Assembly: GCA_947624165.1 (NCBI GenBank)
Contig: CANQJC010000003.1
Location: forward strand, 37,885-101,884
Length of the DNA stretch: 64,000 nt
Source of the DNA: an uncultured Clostridia bacterium
Lineage (GTDB): Bacteria; Bacillota; Clostridia; UBA1381
Reading direction: 5' to 3'
A program made the position numbers and the translations under genes. The notes beneath the pieces were generated by a model, which worked only from the letters and a program-made list of their open reading frames with translations, was not told where the DNA came from and made no database searches. Below are positions 39,459 through 49,788 of the stretch, one piece after another (positions within the stretch are counted from its first letter, which is position 1; the number at the start of each line of letters is the position of its first letter).

Positions 39459-40505
39459 TCAGCTTCCGTCCATGTAGTAACCGAGTATTTTATCTATTTC
39501 ATTTGAAATAAGATCGAGACTTGCAAACACCTTCGAATAATTCATTCGCTTCGGTCCTATAACGGCAAGTCTGCCGCCGGAACCGTTTCGAAGCGAATAA
39601 TTAACGCTTACGAGCGAGCAGTCCTGCAATATTTCAAAATCATTTTCCTTTCCTATTTTTGCCTTTATCCCTTCCGCGTTATCGGTTTCTATTATTTTTC
39701 TTAAATTTTCCTTATCCTCCAGGAAAGACAGTATTTTCTCCGCTTTGTCAACATTACTGTATTCTGGATAATGAAGAATCGACTTAGCGTTGTTTACATA
39801 TATTTCCGTTTCCGAATCCTCGGTTATTATATCATATACGAAGCGGATCATCTCCGCAAGTGCCTTTGAATCGAGACTTGTATTTTTCTCCGTTTCCTCT
39901 CTGATTTCCTCGAACATCTCAAAATTGATATCGGACGACTTCTTACCCGCGAGCTTTGAATTTAAAATTCGTGAAAGCACTTCACAATTTTTTTCGTCTA
40001 TTTCGGTATTTATCGCCCTGCTTTTTACCTCGCGCGTCACAACGATGAGCATGACCGTGTGACTTGATATGTTTACAAGGTCAATTTTCCTTATCTGAGA
40101 ATCATTCACGCTCGGCGCGGTCGCAACCGTGGTATATTCGGTAAGATTGGACGCGATCGCCGCGGCGTACTTAATAATCTTTTCAAGCTGACTGACGCGC
40201 GTTTTCAGGAGTGCCTGAAGCTGCGCGACAGCTTCCATACCGATTTTGTAATTACTCATAAGTGAGTTTACATAAAATCTGTAACCCGCGTCTGACGGGA
40301 TGCGTCCGGCCGAGGTATGCGGCTGTACAAGATATCCCATTTCCTCAAGATCCGCCATCTCGTTTCTTATGGTCGCGCTCGACAAACCGAGGTTTTCTTT
40401 TTTCGAAATCGCCCTTGAACCGACCGGCTCGGCTGTACCTATATATTCATCTATGATTGCCTGGAGTATCTTTCTTTTTCTTTCGCTTAAATCCATGACA
40501 ATCAT
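39459..40505 (-). CDS. hrcA: Heat-inducible transcriptional repressor HrcA
   Basis: LSERKRKILQAIIDEYIGTAEPVGSRAISKKENLGLSSATIRNEMADLEEMGYLVQPHTSAGRIPSDAGYRFYV. Confidence 0.97.
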   Translation of the reverse strand: MIVMDLSERKRKILQAIIDEYIGTAEPVGSRAISKKENLGLSSATIRNEMADLEEMGYLVQPHTSAGRIPSDAGYRFYVNSLMSNYKIGMEAVAQLQALLKTRVSQLEKIIKYAAAIASNLTEYTTVATAPSVNDSQIRKIDLVNISSHTVMLIVVTREVKSRAINTEIDEKNCEVLSRILNSKLAGKKSSDINFEMFEEIREETEKNTSLDSKALAEMIRFVYDIITEDSETEIYVNNAKSILHYPEYSNVDKAEKILSFLEDKENLRKIIETDNAEGIKAKIGKENDFEILQDCSLVSVNYSLRNGSGGRLAVIGPKRMNYSKVFASLDLISNEIDKILGYYMDGS

Positions 40506-40526
40506 TCCTTTCTCAGAATTTATTTG

Positions 40527-40553
40527 TTAGCACTCATTCGCCTTGAGTGCTAA
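40527..40553. promoter_or_regulatory. CIRCE element (HrcA operator)
   Basis: TTAGCACTC-N9-GAGTGCTAA, perfect match to the CIRCE consensus, upstream of hrcA. Confidence 0.98.
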
Positions 40554-40624
40554 CAAGTATAAGATACCACTATTACATTTAAATGTCAAGCGGTTAATAT
40601 GATTTTTCATAAATTATTAACAAT

Positions 40625-41722
40625 TTATACAAATTCACACAATACGGAATTTGAAACGTCGATCCCGCGATCCGTAAGCGAATAAAAGCCGCCGCAGCTT
40701 TTAATAAGTCCGAGCGAAATAAATTTTTTCAATTTGTCGCCGTAAATATCTTCGATTCGTTCATTAAAGCGAGCGGCGAAACGCGCTGCGTCTATTCCCC
40801 TGTCCATCCTAAGTCCTGTAATGATATATTCCGATATCTCGTCGTCACGCGTGAGAAGCGTTACGGTCTTTTCCGCTCCCATAATGTATTCCTCCAAAAT
40901 CGAAGTGTTGTAAAACCTCTTGCCGTCCATATATGAGTGCGCAGCCGCGCCAAGACCTACGTATTCCTCAAACGTCCAGTATTTTATGTTGTGGCGGCAC
41001 TCGAAACCGTCCCGTGCAAAATTCGATATTTCATATCGCGCAAATCCGTTTTTGTTCAGAAAATCCTTTGTAAAAGCATACATATCTCTTTCATCGTCGT
41101 CGTTCGGCAATGTAACGGCACCATTTGAATACTCGTCATAAAGCGCGGTTCCTTCCTCCATAATAAGGCTGTACGCGCTTATATGCGTTATCGGAAGCTT
41201 TACGGCGGTATTCAACGTATCGGAAAGAGCAGTTATATTCTGCGACGGCAGCGCGGTCATTATATCAATATTTATATTTGAAAATCCGTTTTCCTTAAGT
41301 TGCCAAATTGTATTATATGCCGTTTTTGCGTCATGTATTCGCCCGATTCGGCGAAGCTCTTCATCGCAAAACGACTGTACTCCCACGCTGACACGATTAA
41401 CGCCGCCCGAAAGCATGGCGTTGATTTTATCATCGTCGACCGTACCCGGATTTATCTCCATCGTAAACTCGTAATCGTCAGGAATGTCAAATGTGTCGAA
41501 ACACATACGGCAGACAGTCTCGATTTGTTTCGGCGTCAATAATGAAGGCGTTCCCCCGCCTATAAAAATCGTATCCGCTTTTTCTCCGCGATACATCTTC
41601 GCTTCCTTTTTCAAAGCGGAGACGTATTCATCGGCGAGTGCCGTCTTGTCGGGATATGAAACAAAATCACAGTATTTGCACTTGCGCACGCAAAACGGAA
41701 TATGAATATAAATACCTTTCAT
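40625..41722 (-). CDS. hemW: Radical SAM family heme chaperone HemW
   Basis: MKGIYIHIPFCVRKCKYCDFVSY...FIGGGTPSLL...VSVGVQSF; ATG at 41722 follows aaagga. Confidence 0.92.
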   Translation of the reverse strand: MKGIYIHIPFCVRKCKYCDFVSYPDKTALADEYVSALKKEAKMYRGEKADTIFIGGGTPSLLTPKQIETVCRMCFDTFDIPDDYEFTMEINPGTVDDDKINAMLSGGVNRVSVGVQSFCDEELRRIGRIHDAKTAYNTIWQLKENGFSNINIDIMTALPSQNITALSDTLNTAVKLPITHISAYSLIMEEGTALYDEYSNGAVTLPNDDDERDMYAFTKDFLNKNGFARYEISNFARDGFECRHNIKYWTFEEYVGLGAAAHSYMDGKRFYNTSILEEYIMGAEKTVTLLTRDDEISEYIITGLRMDRGIDAARFAARFNERIEDIYGDKLKKFISLGLIKSCGGFYSLTDRGIDVSNSVLCEFV

Positions 41723-41739
41723 ATTTAATCCTTTCATGA

Positions 41740-41766
41740 AAAAAGGGACTTAACGTCCCCTTTTAT
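41740..41766 (-). terminator. Terminator of CD1247-like gene
   Basis: Hairpin aaaaaagggac-ttaac-gtcccctttta. Confidence 0.65.
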
Positions 41767-41770
41767 TTAA

Positions 41771-42226
41771 TTATTCCTCCGAATCTTCTTCGCAGTCAAA
41801 CTCAAGCTCGATTTCCTCATGGCAATTAGGGCATACGATGGAATTTTCATCGTCGATCATGTCAAAATCTATCATAACGTCTTCTCCGCAGTTGGGACAT
41901 TCGATTTCAAAGTAATCGCTGCCGTCCTCATAAAGATCGTCGTCATAATCGCCGTCAATAGCATCGTCTTCATCGCAATCGCCGTCTTCATCGTCAAGTT
42001 CGTCTCCGTAAAAATCATCGGCAATTGCGAACACGCTTTCGTCAAGCTCGTCAAACGCATCTTCAAGTTCCTCAACGCGCGCGTCAAGCTCCTCCACTCT
42101 CTGAGCCGCTTCGCCGAGCAAATCAATAAGTTTTATGATAAGCTTACCCTCGTCGCTTTTGGGACTGATATCCAAGCCGTCCGCATAGCCTTTGATGTAG
42201 GAAACCTTTTTTGTCAAATCTTCCAT
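41771..42226 (-). CDS. Acidic zinc-ribbon protein (CD1247 N-terminal domain-like)
   Basis: MEDLTKKVSYIKGYADGLDISPKSDEGKLIIKLIDLLGEAAQRVEELDARVEELE; D/E-rich linker; CPNCGEDVMIDFDMIDDENSIVCPNCHEEIELEF. Confidence 0.8.
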   Translation of the reverse strand: MEDLTKKVSYIKGYADGLDISPKSDEGKLIIKLIDLLGEAAQRVEELDARVEELEDAFDELDESVFAIADDFYGDELDDEDGDCDEDDAIDGDYDDDLYEDGSDYFEIECPNCGEDVMIDFDMIDDENSIVCPNCHEEIELEFDCEEDSEE

Positions 42227-42251
42227 AACAATACCTTTCCGAAAGCTCGTA

Positions 42252-42812
42252 TTATTTAACTCGCTCCATATATTCTCCGGTTCTCGTGTCTACTCTTATA
42301 ACTTCGTTTACGTCAACGAACAGCGGGACCTGAATAGTCGCGCCCGTTTCGAGCGTCGCAGGCTTGGTCGCGTTGGTTGACGTATTGCCGGCAAATCCCG
42401 GTTCCGTCTCCGTGACCTGAAGCTCAACGAACGTGGGAGGTTCAACGCCGAAAATGTTGCCCTTATACGACATTACCTTGCACACATCGTTTTCCTTGAC
42501 AAATTTCATCTGTTCTTCTATTTCGGCTTTGGCGATGTCGATCATGTCGTATGTCTCGTTATCCATGAAATGATAAAAATCGTCGTCGCCGTATGAATAA
42601 GCCATGTCTTTTCTGTCGATATGGGCCTCCTCAAATTTTTCCGTAGGACGGAATGTTTTTTCAACAACGCCGCCGCTTATTATATTCTTGAGCTTCGTTC
42701 TGACGAACGCCGCGCCCTTTCCCGGCTTAACGTGCTGAAACTCGACAATTTGATATACGTTGCCCTCATGTTCAAAAGTTCTGCCGTTTCTAAAATCGCC
42801 TGCTGTAATCAT
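42252..42812 (-). CDS. efp: Elongation factor P
   Basis: [60 protein letters not shown]. Confidence 0.98.
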   Translation of the reverse strand: MITAGDFRNGRTFEHEGNVYQIVEFQHVKPGKGAAFVRTKLKNIISGGVVEKTFRPTEKFEEAHIDRKDMAYSYGDDDFYHFMDNETYDMIDIAKAEIEEQMKFVKENDVCKVMSYKGNIFGVEPPTFVELQVTETEPGFAGNTSTNATKPATLETGATIQVPLFVDVNEVIRVDTRTGEYMERVK

Positions 42813-42915
42813 AAATAATCCTCCTAAATCTTTCGTGATTTATATATTATATATTCTAATATATTTTATGAAAAAAATCAAGGTATAAATAAAAAAAATT
42901 TCCAAAAGCGGCGAA

Positions 42916-43773
42916 TTATCCGTACTTTTCAGCCATCATAACGCCCGAAATTATCATCGCGCCGCCGAAATACTGAACAAATTGCATACTTTCGCCCAAA
43001 AAGAAAATCCCGATAAGAATAGTTGTTATCGGTTCAAAAGCAGATAAGATACCCGCAGTCGACGCGCCCTCATAACGTACTCCGGCTTGAAAAAGAGGTA
43101 TCGCTCCGAGAGTGATGAGAAACGACACGAGCGACGAATAAATCCACCCGCGCGCACTGATCCCCGCAAACGAGATGTTGTCGGTCAGCGCGCCGAAAAT
43201 GAGCGTACACGCGCTCGTTATTATCATAAGGTAAAATGTAAGCTTTATATAATCCATATTATCTATACCCGAATGATCCATGTATATCACGTAAAAGCTG
43301 TAAAAAATTCCCGACATCACCGCAAGCATTACGCCCATTTTATCCGCAGCGGTCGTTATATCCACAAAAAGGAATATGCCGATCGTGACAAACATAACGG
43401 CGGCAAGCTTCAACTTTGTAATTTTTTCGCGGTAAACCAACGCCGAAACGATAACTATAATGAGCGGATATATAAAGTGAAGCGTCGTTGCAAGTCCTGT
43501 CGAAATATAATCGTAAGCCGCATACAGCGAAATTATCGACAGGGAACCGCCGAACGCACTGAAAATGATAATACTGTAAAGCTCCTTACGCATAAGCCGA
43601 AACGACTGATGGCGAAAAAGCATAATAAAAAACAAAAGCGGGATCATCAGTGATGTACGCAGAAACGTCAGCGTAATACCGTTAACACCGCCTTCGTAAG
43701 CAAATTTGGAAAGCAAAGGTGCCGTTCCGTATATCACGGCTGACAGCACCAGACATATTTTCCCTCTTGTCAC
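42916..43773 (-). CDS. DMT superfamily (EamA) transporter; GTG start preferred
   Basis: Ten predicted TMs; VTRGKICLVLSAVIYGTAPLLSKFAYEGG; RBS aggaggg just upstream of GTG at 43773, whereas the ORF start at 43839 would translate through a hairpin. Confidence 0.85.
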   Translation of the reverse strand: MTRGKICLVLSAVIYGTAPLLSKFAYEGGVNGITLTFLRTSLMIPLLFFIMLFRHQSFRLMRKELYSIIIFSAFGGSLSIISLYAAYDYISTGLATTLHFIYPLIIVIVSALVYREKITKLKLAAVMFVTIGIFLFVDITTAADKMGVMLAVMSGIFYSFYVIYMDHSGIDNMDYIKLTFYLMIITSACTLIFGALTDNISFAGISARGWIYSSLVSFLITLGAIPLFQAGVRYEGASTAGILSAFEPITTILIGIFFLGESMQFVQYFGGAMIISGVMMAEKYG

Positions 43774-43835
43774 AGAAATCCCTCCTACGAAGGACTTTAA
43801 AAGTCCTTCAAAATTCGTTCCGCGGACAAGTATAA

Positions 43836-45746
43836 TCATAGATTTTCAATTTCTCGAAGCCATATATCCGCAGACGCGTCCGACGGCATACGCCAGTCGC
43901 CTCTGGGAGAAAGAGCAACGCTACCCACCTTCGGTCCGTCGGGCAGACAAGATCTTTTAAACTGCTGTGCGAAGAATCTTCTGTAAAAAACCTTCATCCA
44001 TTCGATTATTACCTTTTCATCATATTCGCCCTTAAATGCATAAGCTGCCAGGCGGTATATTTTCCTCGGTGAAAAACCAAATCGTATAATATTATACAGA
44101 AAGAAATCGTGCAGCTCATAAGGACCTACTATATTTTCCGTTTTCTGAGATATTTTGCCGTCCTTGGGCGGAAGAAGCTCGGGGCTGACGGGTGTGTCGA
44201 GAATATCCCGAAGCGTCTTTCTGAGCGCGTCGTTATCGGTCCTATCCGCTTCGTAATCGACAAGATGACGTATAAGCGTTTTCGGTACGCCCGCGTTTAC
44301 GGCGTACATTGACATATGATCTCCGTTATACGTCGCCCAGCCCAAAGCGAGTTCCGACATATCGCCCGTACCTATTACAAGTCCGCCGCTTTGATTGGCA
44401 ATATCCATTAAAACCTGCGTTCTTTCTCTCGCCTGCGCGTTTTCGTATGTCACATCGCACACGTTCGGGTCATGCCCTATATCGCGGAAATGAATATTCA
44501 CCGCGTCGCTTATATTTATTTCTTTAAGCGTAACTCCGAGCGATTCGGCAAAATTCACCGCGTTGGAACGAGTACGTTCCGTCGTCCCGAAGCACGGCAT
44601 CGTTACCGCGATTATATTCTTCCTGTCGAGCGAGAGACTGTCATACGCGCGAACGGCGACAAGCAAAGCGAGCGTGGAGTCAAGTCCTCCGCTTACGCCT
44701 ATCACAACGGTTTTGGAATGTGTGTGTTCAAGACGCTTCATAAGTCCCATGGACTGTATCGTAAGAATTTCCTCGCTGCGTTTCGCGCGTTTTGCGTTAT
44801 CGGCAGGTACAAACGGAAGTTTCTCAACGTGCCGCGTAAGTTCTGTTTCGCCGAGATCTGCGTCAAGCTCTACGGTCACATAATCGGAAGCGTCCGAAAT
44901 TTTGTAGGTATTGCTTCTTTTTCTCTCGTTTATCAGTCTTTCCAAATCGATCTCACTATATACGCACTCGTTTTTAAAACGCGCGCTTCTTGCAAGGACC
45001 GCACCGTTTTCGGCAATAATGTTATCTGCGGAAAAGACAAGGTCTGTCGTGGATTCGCCATACCCTGACGAAGCGTAAACATACGCGCCGTAAATCCTCG
45101 CCGACTGGCTCTTGACAAGCATTTCACGGTACTCGTCCTTCGCAACGACCGCATTACTAGCCGAAAGATTCGCGATGATGACCGCTCCCGCCGCCGCGTG
45201 TTCGCTTGAAGGCGGTGCCGCAGTCCATAGATCCTCGCAGATTTCAATCGCCATTATAAAATCGGGACAGCTTTTTATTTTGAACAATATATTAGCCCCG
45301 AACGGAACCTCGCTGCCGAGAATATTTATAAATTCCACTCCGCGTTTTCCCGCGCAAAAATGTCTCGCTTCGTAAAATTCCGAGTAATTGGGTATACTCA
45401 GCTTGGGAACAACGCCCTTGATCTCTCCTCGGTTGATCACAACGGCGCAGTTGAAAAGCTTTTGACGCACAACGAGCGGAATACCGATAACGGCGGTAAT
45501 ATCCAACCCGCGCGTTTCGTCTGCAATTTTCTTTGCGGCAGCAAGCGCGCCGTCGAGAAGCGTGCTTTGCAGGAATAGATCTCCGCATGTATATCCCGTT
45601 ACGCAAAGTTCGGGAAAAACGATGAGCTTTATGTTGTTTCCCGACGCTTTCCTTATTTCCTCGATTATACGTTCTGCGTTATGATCCGTATCGGCGACGC
45701 GTATATCGGGCGTCACGGCGGCGCAGCGCACAAATCCGTCCTTCAT
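43836..45746 (-). CDS. nadE: Glutamine-dependent NAD+ synthase
   Basis: N-terminal nitrilase domain (KLIVFPELCVTGYTCGDLF), C-terminal VIGVSGGLDSTLALLVAVRA...GTGDMSELALGWATYNGDHMSMYAVNAGVPKTLIRHLV. Confidence 0.95.
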   Translation of the reverse strand: MKDGFVRCAAVTPDIRVADTDHNAERIIEEIRKASGNNIKLIVFPELCVTGYTCGDLFLQSTLLDGALAAAKKIADETRGLDITAVIGIPLVVRQKLFNCAVVINRGEIKGVVPKLSIPNYSEFYEARHFCAGKRGVEFINILGSEVPFGANILFKIKSCPDFIMAIEICEDLWTAAPPSSEHAAAGAVIIANLSASNAVVAKDEYREMLVKSQSARIYGAYVYASSGYGESTTDLVFSADNIIAENGAVLARSARFKNECVYSEIDLERLINERKRSNTYKISDASDYVTVELDADLGETELTRHVEKLPFVPADNAKRAKRSEEILTIQSMGLMKRLEHTHSKTVVIGVSGGLDSTLALLVAVRAYDSLSLDRKNIIAVTMPCFGTTERTRSNAVNFAESLGVTLKEINISDAVNIHFRDIGHDPNVCDVTYENAQARERTQVLMDIANQSGGLVIGTGDMSELALGWATYNGDHMSMYAVNAGVPKTLIRHLVDYEADRTDNDALRKTLRDILDTPVSPELLPPKDGKISQKTENIVGPYELHDFFLYNIIRFGFSPRKIYRLAAYAFKGEYDEKVIIEWMKVFYRRFFAQQFKRSCLPDGPKVGSVALSPRGDWRMPSDASADIWLREIENL

Positions 45747-45773
45747 ATAATTTTCCTTTCCGCATCCAATCGT

Positions 45774-46583
45774 TTACTTCAGTTCACTTACCTCTTTTTT
45801 CAGGTCTTCGATTTCCTTCTCTGTTATTGTTGTCATTTTCGAACGTTTACATTCGGACAATTTATCGAGATATTCCTCGGCTTTATCGTATTTGTTCAAT
45901 TTTACGGCTATCTGCGCGCCGTGGTAATAACCTTCTATAAATTCCTTATTTTCGTCGAGAAGCTCGTCGGAGATCCTTTCTGCGTCTGAGTATCTGCCGA
46001 GCTTGTAATAGCATATTGACAAATTGTCGAGAATATCTCTGTTATCCTTATCGTAATCATACGCTTCCTCGCATATTTTAAGAGTTTCGTCAATGGGATC
46101 TCCCCGCAAAAGCTTGAAATATCCTATCATTCCGTATAAATTGCTCGTGCGGTAACCGCTTTCATACAGCTCGTTTGCTTCTTCTATCGCTTCGTCCAGT
46201 CTGCCCTGACGATAATACACCATACATCTTTGCTGCTTCGCAACATTCTTTTTTTCGGGCGCAAGTCCTTTGACTCTTATGATAGGGTCAAGCACCTTCT
46301 CCGCTTCGTCCTCGCGTCCGGTTCTTAAAAGAATATATGCGTATGACGATTTGAATTTCACATTAAGTCTGCCCGTATCGTAAGCCTTTTTGTACCATGT
46401 ATAAGCCGCATCTTCGTCTCCGGCGGCGTAAGCCTGGTTACCCTTTGTTACATACAAAACGGGAATAAAACGGAATACTCCGTATGCCGCCGCAGCCAAT
46501 ATCAGAGCCGCTCCGAGCCAAACGTTGAATTTGAACGCAATTGCTATCACAATGACGGCAAGCACAATATAAAGAAATGTCAT
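45774..46583 (-). CDS. Membrane-anchored tetratricopeptide-repeat protein
   Basis: N-terminal TMs followed by TPR-like helices (AYAAGDEDAAYTWYKKAYDTGRL, RDILDNLSICYYKLGRYSDAERISDELL). Confidence 0.8.
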   Translation of the reverse strand: MTFLYIVLAVIVIAIAFKFNVWLGAALILAAAAYGVFRFIPVLYVTKGNQAYAAGDEDAAYTWYKKAYDTGRLNVKFKSSYAYILLRTGREDEAEKVLDPIIRVKGLAPEKKNVAKQQRCMVYYRQGRLDEAIEEANELYESGYRTSNLYGMIGYFKLLRGDPIDETLKICEEAYDYDKDNRDILDNLSICYYKLGRYSDAERISDELLDENKEFIEGYYHGAQIAVKLNKYDKAEEYLDKLSECKRSKMTTITEKEIEDLKKEVSELK

Positions 46584-46634
46584 AAAATCCTCTCCTTACG
46601 GAATCGGGAGGCTAAGGAAAGCCTCCCGAATTTT

Positions 46635-48038
46635 TTAAAATTCAGCCGTACCCACTGTTCTCGGGAACGGGATCACATCGCGTATATTCGAAACGCCGGT
46701 AATATACATGACCGCCCTTTCAAAGCCAAGTCCGAAGCCCGCGTGCTTATTTGTTCCGTATCTTCTCAAATCGAGATAGAATGAATAATCCTCCTCGCTC
46801 AGCCCAAGCTCCTTCATTCTTTCGAGAAGAACATCATATCTCTCTTCCCTCTGGCTGCCGCCGATTATTTCACCCACGCCCGGAACAAGCAAGTCCATTG
46901 CGGCAACGGTCTTCTTATCGTCGTTGAGTTTCATGTAAAACGCCTTGATTTCCTTCGGGTAATCCGTTACGAAAAGCGGACGGTTAAACACTTGCTCCGT
47001 AAGATATCTTTCATGTTCGGTCTGCAAGTCCGAACCCCATTTTACGGGATAATCAAATTTAACTTTCCCCTCCTCACTGTCTCTTTCGAGAATTTCAATC
47101 GCTTCCGTATAGGTCACCTGAGCGAATTCACTGTTTAGAACATGATTTAATCTGTCAAGCAATCCCTTGTCAATGAATTGGTTGAAAAACTCCATTTCCT
47201 CCGGCGCGTTTTCGAGACAATAACGTATTATATATTTGAGCATATCCTCGGCAAGTTCCATGTCGTCCCGAAGGTCGGCAAACGCGATTTCCGGCTCGAT
47301 CATCCAAAATTCAGCCGCATGGCGCGTGGTATTCGAATTTTCCGCGCGGAACGTGGGACCGAATGTGTACACATTCCTGAACGCCATACAATATGTTTCG
47401 ACATTAAGCTGTCCGCTCACGGTAAGATTCGCCTGTTTACCGAAGAAATCCTTTGAATAATCCACATTTCCGTCGCCGTCCTTGGGCAGGTTCGCCATAT
47501 CCATCGTCGTGACCTGGAACATCTCTCCCGCGCCCTCGCAGTCGCTTGCCGTTATAATAGGCGTATGAACGTACACAAAACCGCGTTCCTGGAAGAATTG
47601 ATGTATCGCGTAGGCGATCATCGAGCGAATACGGAACACAGCGGAAAACGTATTTGTACGCGGTCTCAGATGCGCTATCGTGCGCAAATATTCAAAGCTG
47701 TGACGCTTTTTCTGAAGCGGATAATCTGGCGTTGACTCACCGTCCGTAATTACCTCGTCCGCTTTAAGCTCGAACGGTTGCTTCGCTTCCGGCGTCAATT
47801 CAAGGTTACCCGTCGCCGTAACAGCCGCGCCGACGTTAAGCTTCGACAGCTCCGCAAAGTTTTCGAGCTTGTCGGACTCTATCACGATTTGCAAATTTTT
47901 GAAAAATGAGCCGTCGTTTAGCTCGATAAAACCGAAATTCTTAGAAATTCTTATATTTCGGATCCAGCCGGAGACGGTAATTATTTTTCCCCCGTACCGT
48001 TCCGTTTCTCTGTAAATGCTTTTTATAAGTGTTTTCAT
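46635..48038 (-). CDS. asnS: Asparagine--tRNA ligase
   Basis: [31 protein letters not shown]...[24 protein letters not shown]...[34 protein letters not shown]. Confidence 0.97.
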   Translation of the reverse strand: MKTLIKSIYRETERYGGKIITVSGWIRNIRISKNFGFIELNDGSFFKNLQIVIESDKLENFAELSKLNVGAAVTATGNLELTPEAKQPFELKADEVITDGESTPDYPLQKKRHSFEYLRTIAHLRPRTNTFSAVFRIRSMIAYAIHQFFQERGFVYVHTPIITASDCEGAGEMFQVTTMDMANLPKDGDGNVDYSKDFFGKQANLTVSGQLNVETYCMAFRNVYTFGPTFRAENSNTTRHAAEFWMIEPEIAFADLRDDMELAEDMLKYIIRYCLENAPEEMEFFNQFIDKGLLDRLNHVLNSEFAQVTYTEAIEILERDSEEGKVKFDYPVKWGSDLQTEHERYLTEQVFNRPLFVTDYPKEIKAFYMKLNDDKKTVAAMDLLVPGVGEIIGGSQREERYDVLLERMKELGLSEEDYSFYLDLRRYGTNKHAGFGLGFERAVMYITGVSNIRDVIPFPRTVGTAEF

Positions 48039-48061
48039 GTTCGTATACAGTATCCTTTCAA

Positions 48062-49069
48062 TTACAGTAGTTTAATTCCGTTTTTCTCGCAAACAGCGCG
48101 CATTTCGTCCGGCCATACCGAAGACTGCACCTCGCCTATGTGCGCTTTGCCGAGCATGTACATACACAGTCTCGACTGACCGATACCGCCGCCTATTGTG
48201 TACGGAAGCTCTTTGTTGACAAGTTTTTTATGGAAATCGAGCTTCATTCTGTCCTCACAGCCCGCAATTTTTATCTGCGTAACAAGAGAATCCTCGTCGA
48301 CTCTTATACCCATGCTCGAAAGCTCGTAAGCTATATCGAGCAGCGGATAATATACTATAATATCACCGTTCAATTCCCAGTCGTCGTAGTCGGGAGCCCT
48401 GCCGTCGTGACGCTTGCCCGAATTAAGCTCCTTTCCTATCTGCATGAGGAAAACGGCTTTTTTCTCGCGCAAAAGCTTGTTTTCTCTTTCCTTAGGCTCA
48501 ATGTCGGGATACATGTCCTCAAGCTCCTGCGTCGTTATAAACGTAATTTCATCGGGGAAATTATTCTCGATGGACGGATATTTTTGACATACCCTGCTCT
48601 GCGTTGACTTCATTGCCGAGTAAATACGCTTTACATAATTTTTAAGCGTCTCAACGGTTCTTTCCTTCTTTTCTATAACGGCTTCCCAGTCCCACTGGTC
48701 CACATACATGGAATGAAGATTGTCGACCTCTTCGTCGCGTCTGATTGCGTTCATATCCGTGTACAAGCCCTCGCCCGGCTCGAAAGAATAACTGCCGAGC
48801 GTCATTCGCTTCCACTTCGCAAGAGAATGGACGATTTCAAGCTCCGCGCCGCCTATACAAGGCGCGTCGAACGACACGGGTCTTTCCACGCCGTTTAAGT
48901 TGTCGTTGAGACCCGTTTCGGGACGAACAAACAGCGGAGCTGAAATCCTCTGAAGATTCAGCGCGGCAATTATTTCATGCTGAAACGTGTCCTTTATGAA
49001 TTTGATCGCGCGTTCCGTTTCACGTCCGTCAAGAGTGCTTTTATAGTTTTCGGGAATAATAAGTGACAT
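48062..49069 (-). CDS. asnA: Aspartate--ammonia ligase
   Basis: [46 protein letters not shown]...[20 protein letters not shown] at 49069 with GGAG RBS. Confidence 0.96.
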   Translation of the reverse strand: MSLIIPENYKSTLDGRETERAIKFIKDTFQHEIIAALNLQRISAPLFVRPETGLNDNLNGVERPVSFDAPCIGGAELEIVHSLAKWKRMTLGSYSFEPGEGLYTDMNAIRRDEEVDNLHSMYVDQWDWEAVIEKKERTVETLKNYVKRIYSAMKSTQSRVCQKYPSIENNFPDEITFITTQELEDMYPDIEPKERENKLLREKKAVFLMQIGKELNSGKRHDGRAPDYDDWELNGDIIVYYPLLDIAYELSSMGIRVDEDSLVTQIKIAGCEDRMKLDFHKKLVNKELPYTIGGGIGQSRLCMYMLGKAHIGEVQSSVWPDEMRAVCEKNGIKLL

Positions 49070-49073
49070 TTTT

Positions 49074-49250
49074 TCATTCTCCTTTATCAATTATTTCAAT
49101 GCTTTCAAGCGTCTGCCTGAAATTGCGGCGCACAGCCTCAAGATATTCCTTGCGAAGCGCGGCGCGCTCGGTTATTTCCTCATCGGTCAAGCCCTCCGCT
49201 TTCGCCTTGTGCGCCAACTCGTTTATCCTGTCGATTTTCCTTTGCTCCAA
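49074..49250 (-). CDS. DUF896/YnzC family small protein (58 aa, TTG start)
   Basis: Hand translation MEQRKIDRINELAHKAKAEGLTDEEITERAALRKEYLEAVRRNFRQTLESIEIIDKGE*; RBS ggagg upstream; absent from the ORF track. Confidence 0.88.
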   Translation of the reverse strand: MEQRKIDRINELAHKAKAEGLTDEEITERAALRKEYLEAVRRNFRQTLESIEIIDKGE

Positions 49251-49380
49251 AAAAATACCTCCTCAAGAAAATATCACACTCCTATTTTACTCCATTCCTT
49301 TGAAAATTTCAAGGACAATCTGCAAATTTTACATAATAGTCATAATATATATTACAAAACATTGAAAGGAGGAGCCTACA

Positions 49381-49485
49381 ATGGGAGAATGCTGTGAAAG
49401 AAATAATGGTTGTAACTTTGACCTTGATATGATTCTTTGGGTTCTTATCATCATCGTTATCGTAACCTGTATGTGCAACAAGTAA
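49381..49485 (+). CDS. 34-aa Cys-rich single-TM small protein
   Basis: RBS aaaggagg then ATG: MGECCERNNGCNFDLDMILWVLIIIVIVTCMCNK*; followed by a strong terminator; absent from the ORF track. Confidence 0.72.
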   Translation: MGECCERNNGCNFDLDMILWVLIIIVIVTCMCNK

Positions 49486-49553
49486 GTATCCGCCCGGCAA
49501 ATGAAAGCCACGCGCGATACGGCGGAAAGTTAGATCTCTCCGTCTCGACAGCA

Positions 49554-49594
49554 CGGTACCCGCGCCCTTTTCGGGCGGGGGTACGTTTTTTTTT
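49554..49594 (+). terminator. Terminator after the 34-aa small ORF
   Basis: cggtacccgcgcccttttcgggcgggggtacgttttttttt. Confidence 0.85.
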
Positions 49595-49788
49595 GCCGTT
49601 TTATACATCGAAAAAAGGCAAATATTTGAGTTTATTTTTAGCATAATTGACAATATTTTATTTTTTATGGAAAAATTTTGAAAAATATCTTGATTTAATT
49701 TACATTTTATGGTAATATACTATTGTGCCGAAAATAATTAAATGATTACGGTATTATTTTGTTTGAATAACGACAGGAGGATTATACT

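Noticed and set aside
49437-49646. 69-aa plus-strand ORF overlapping the small Cys-rich gene
   Set aside because: Reads through the strong terminator hairpin, lacks its own RBS and is in a different frame from the better-supported 34-aa ORF.
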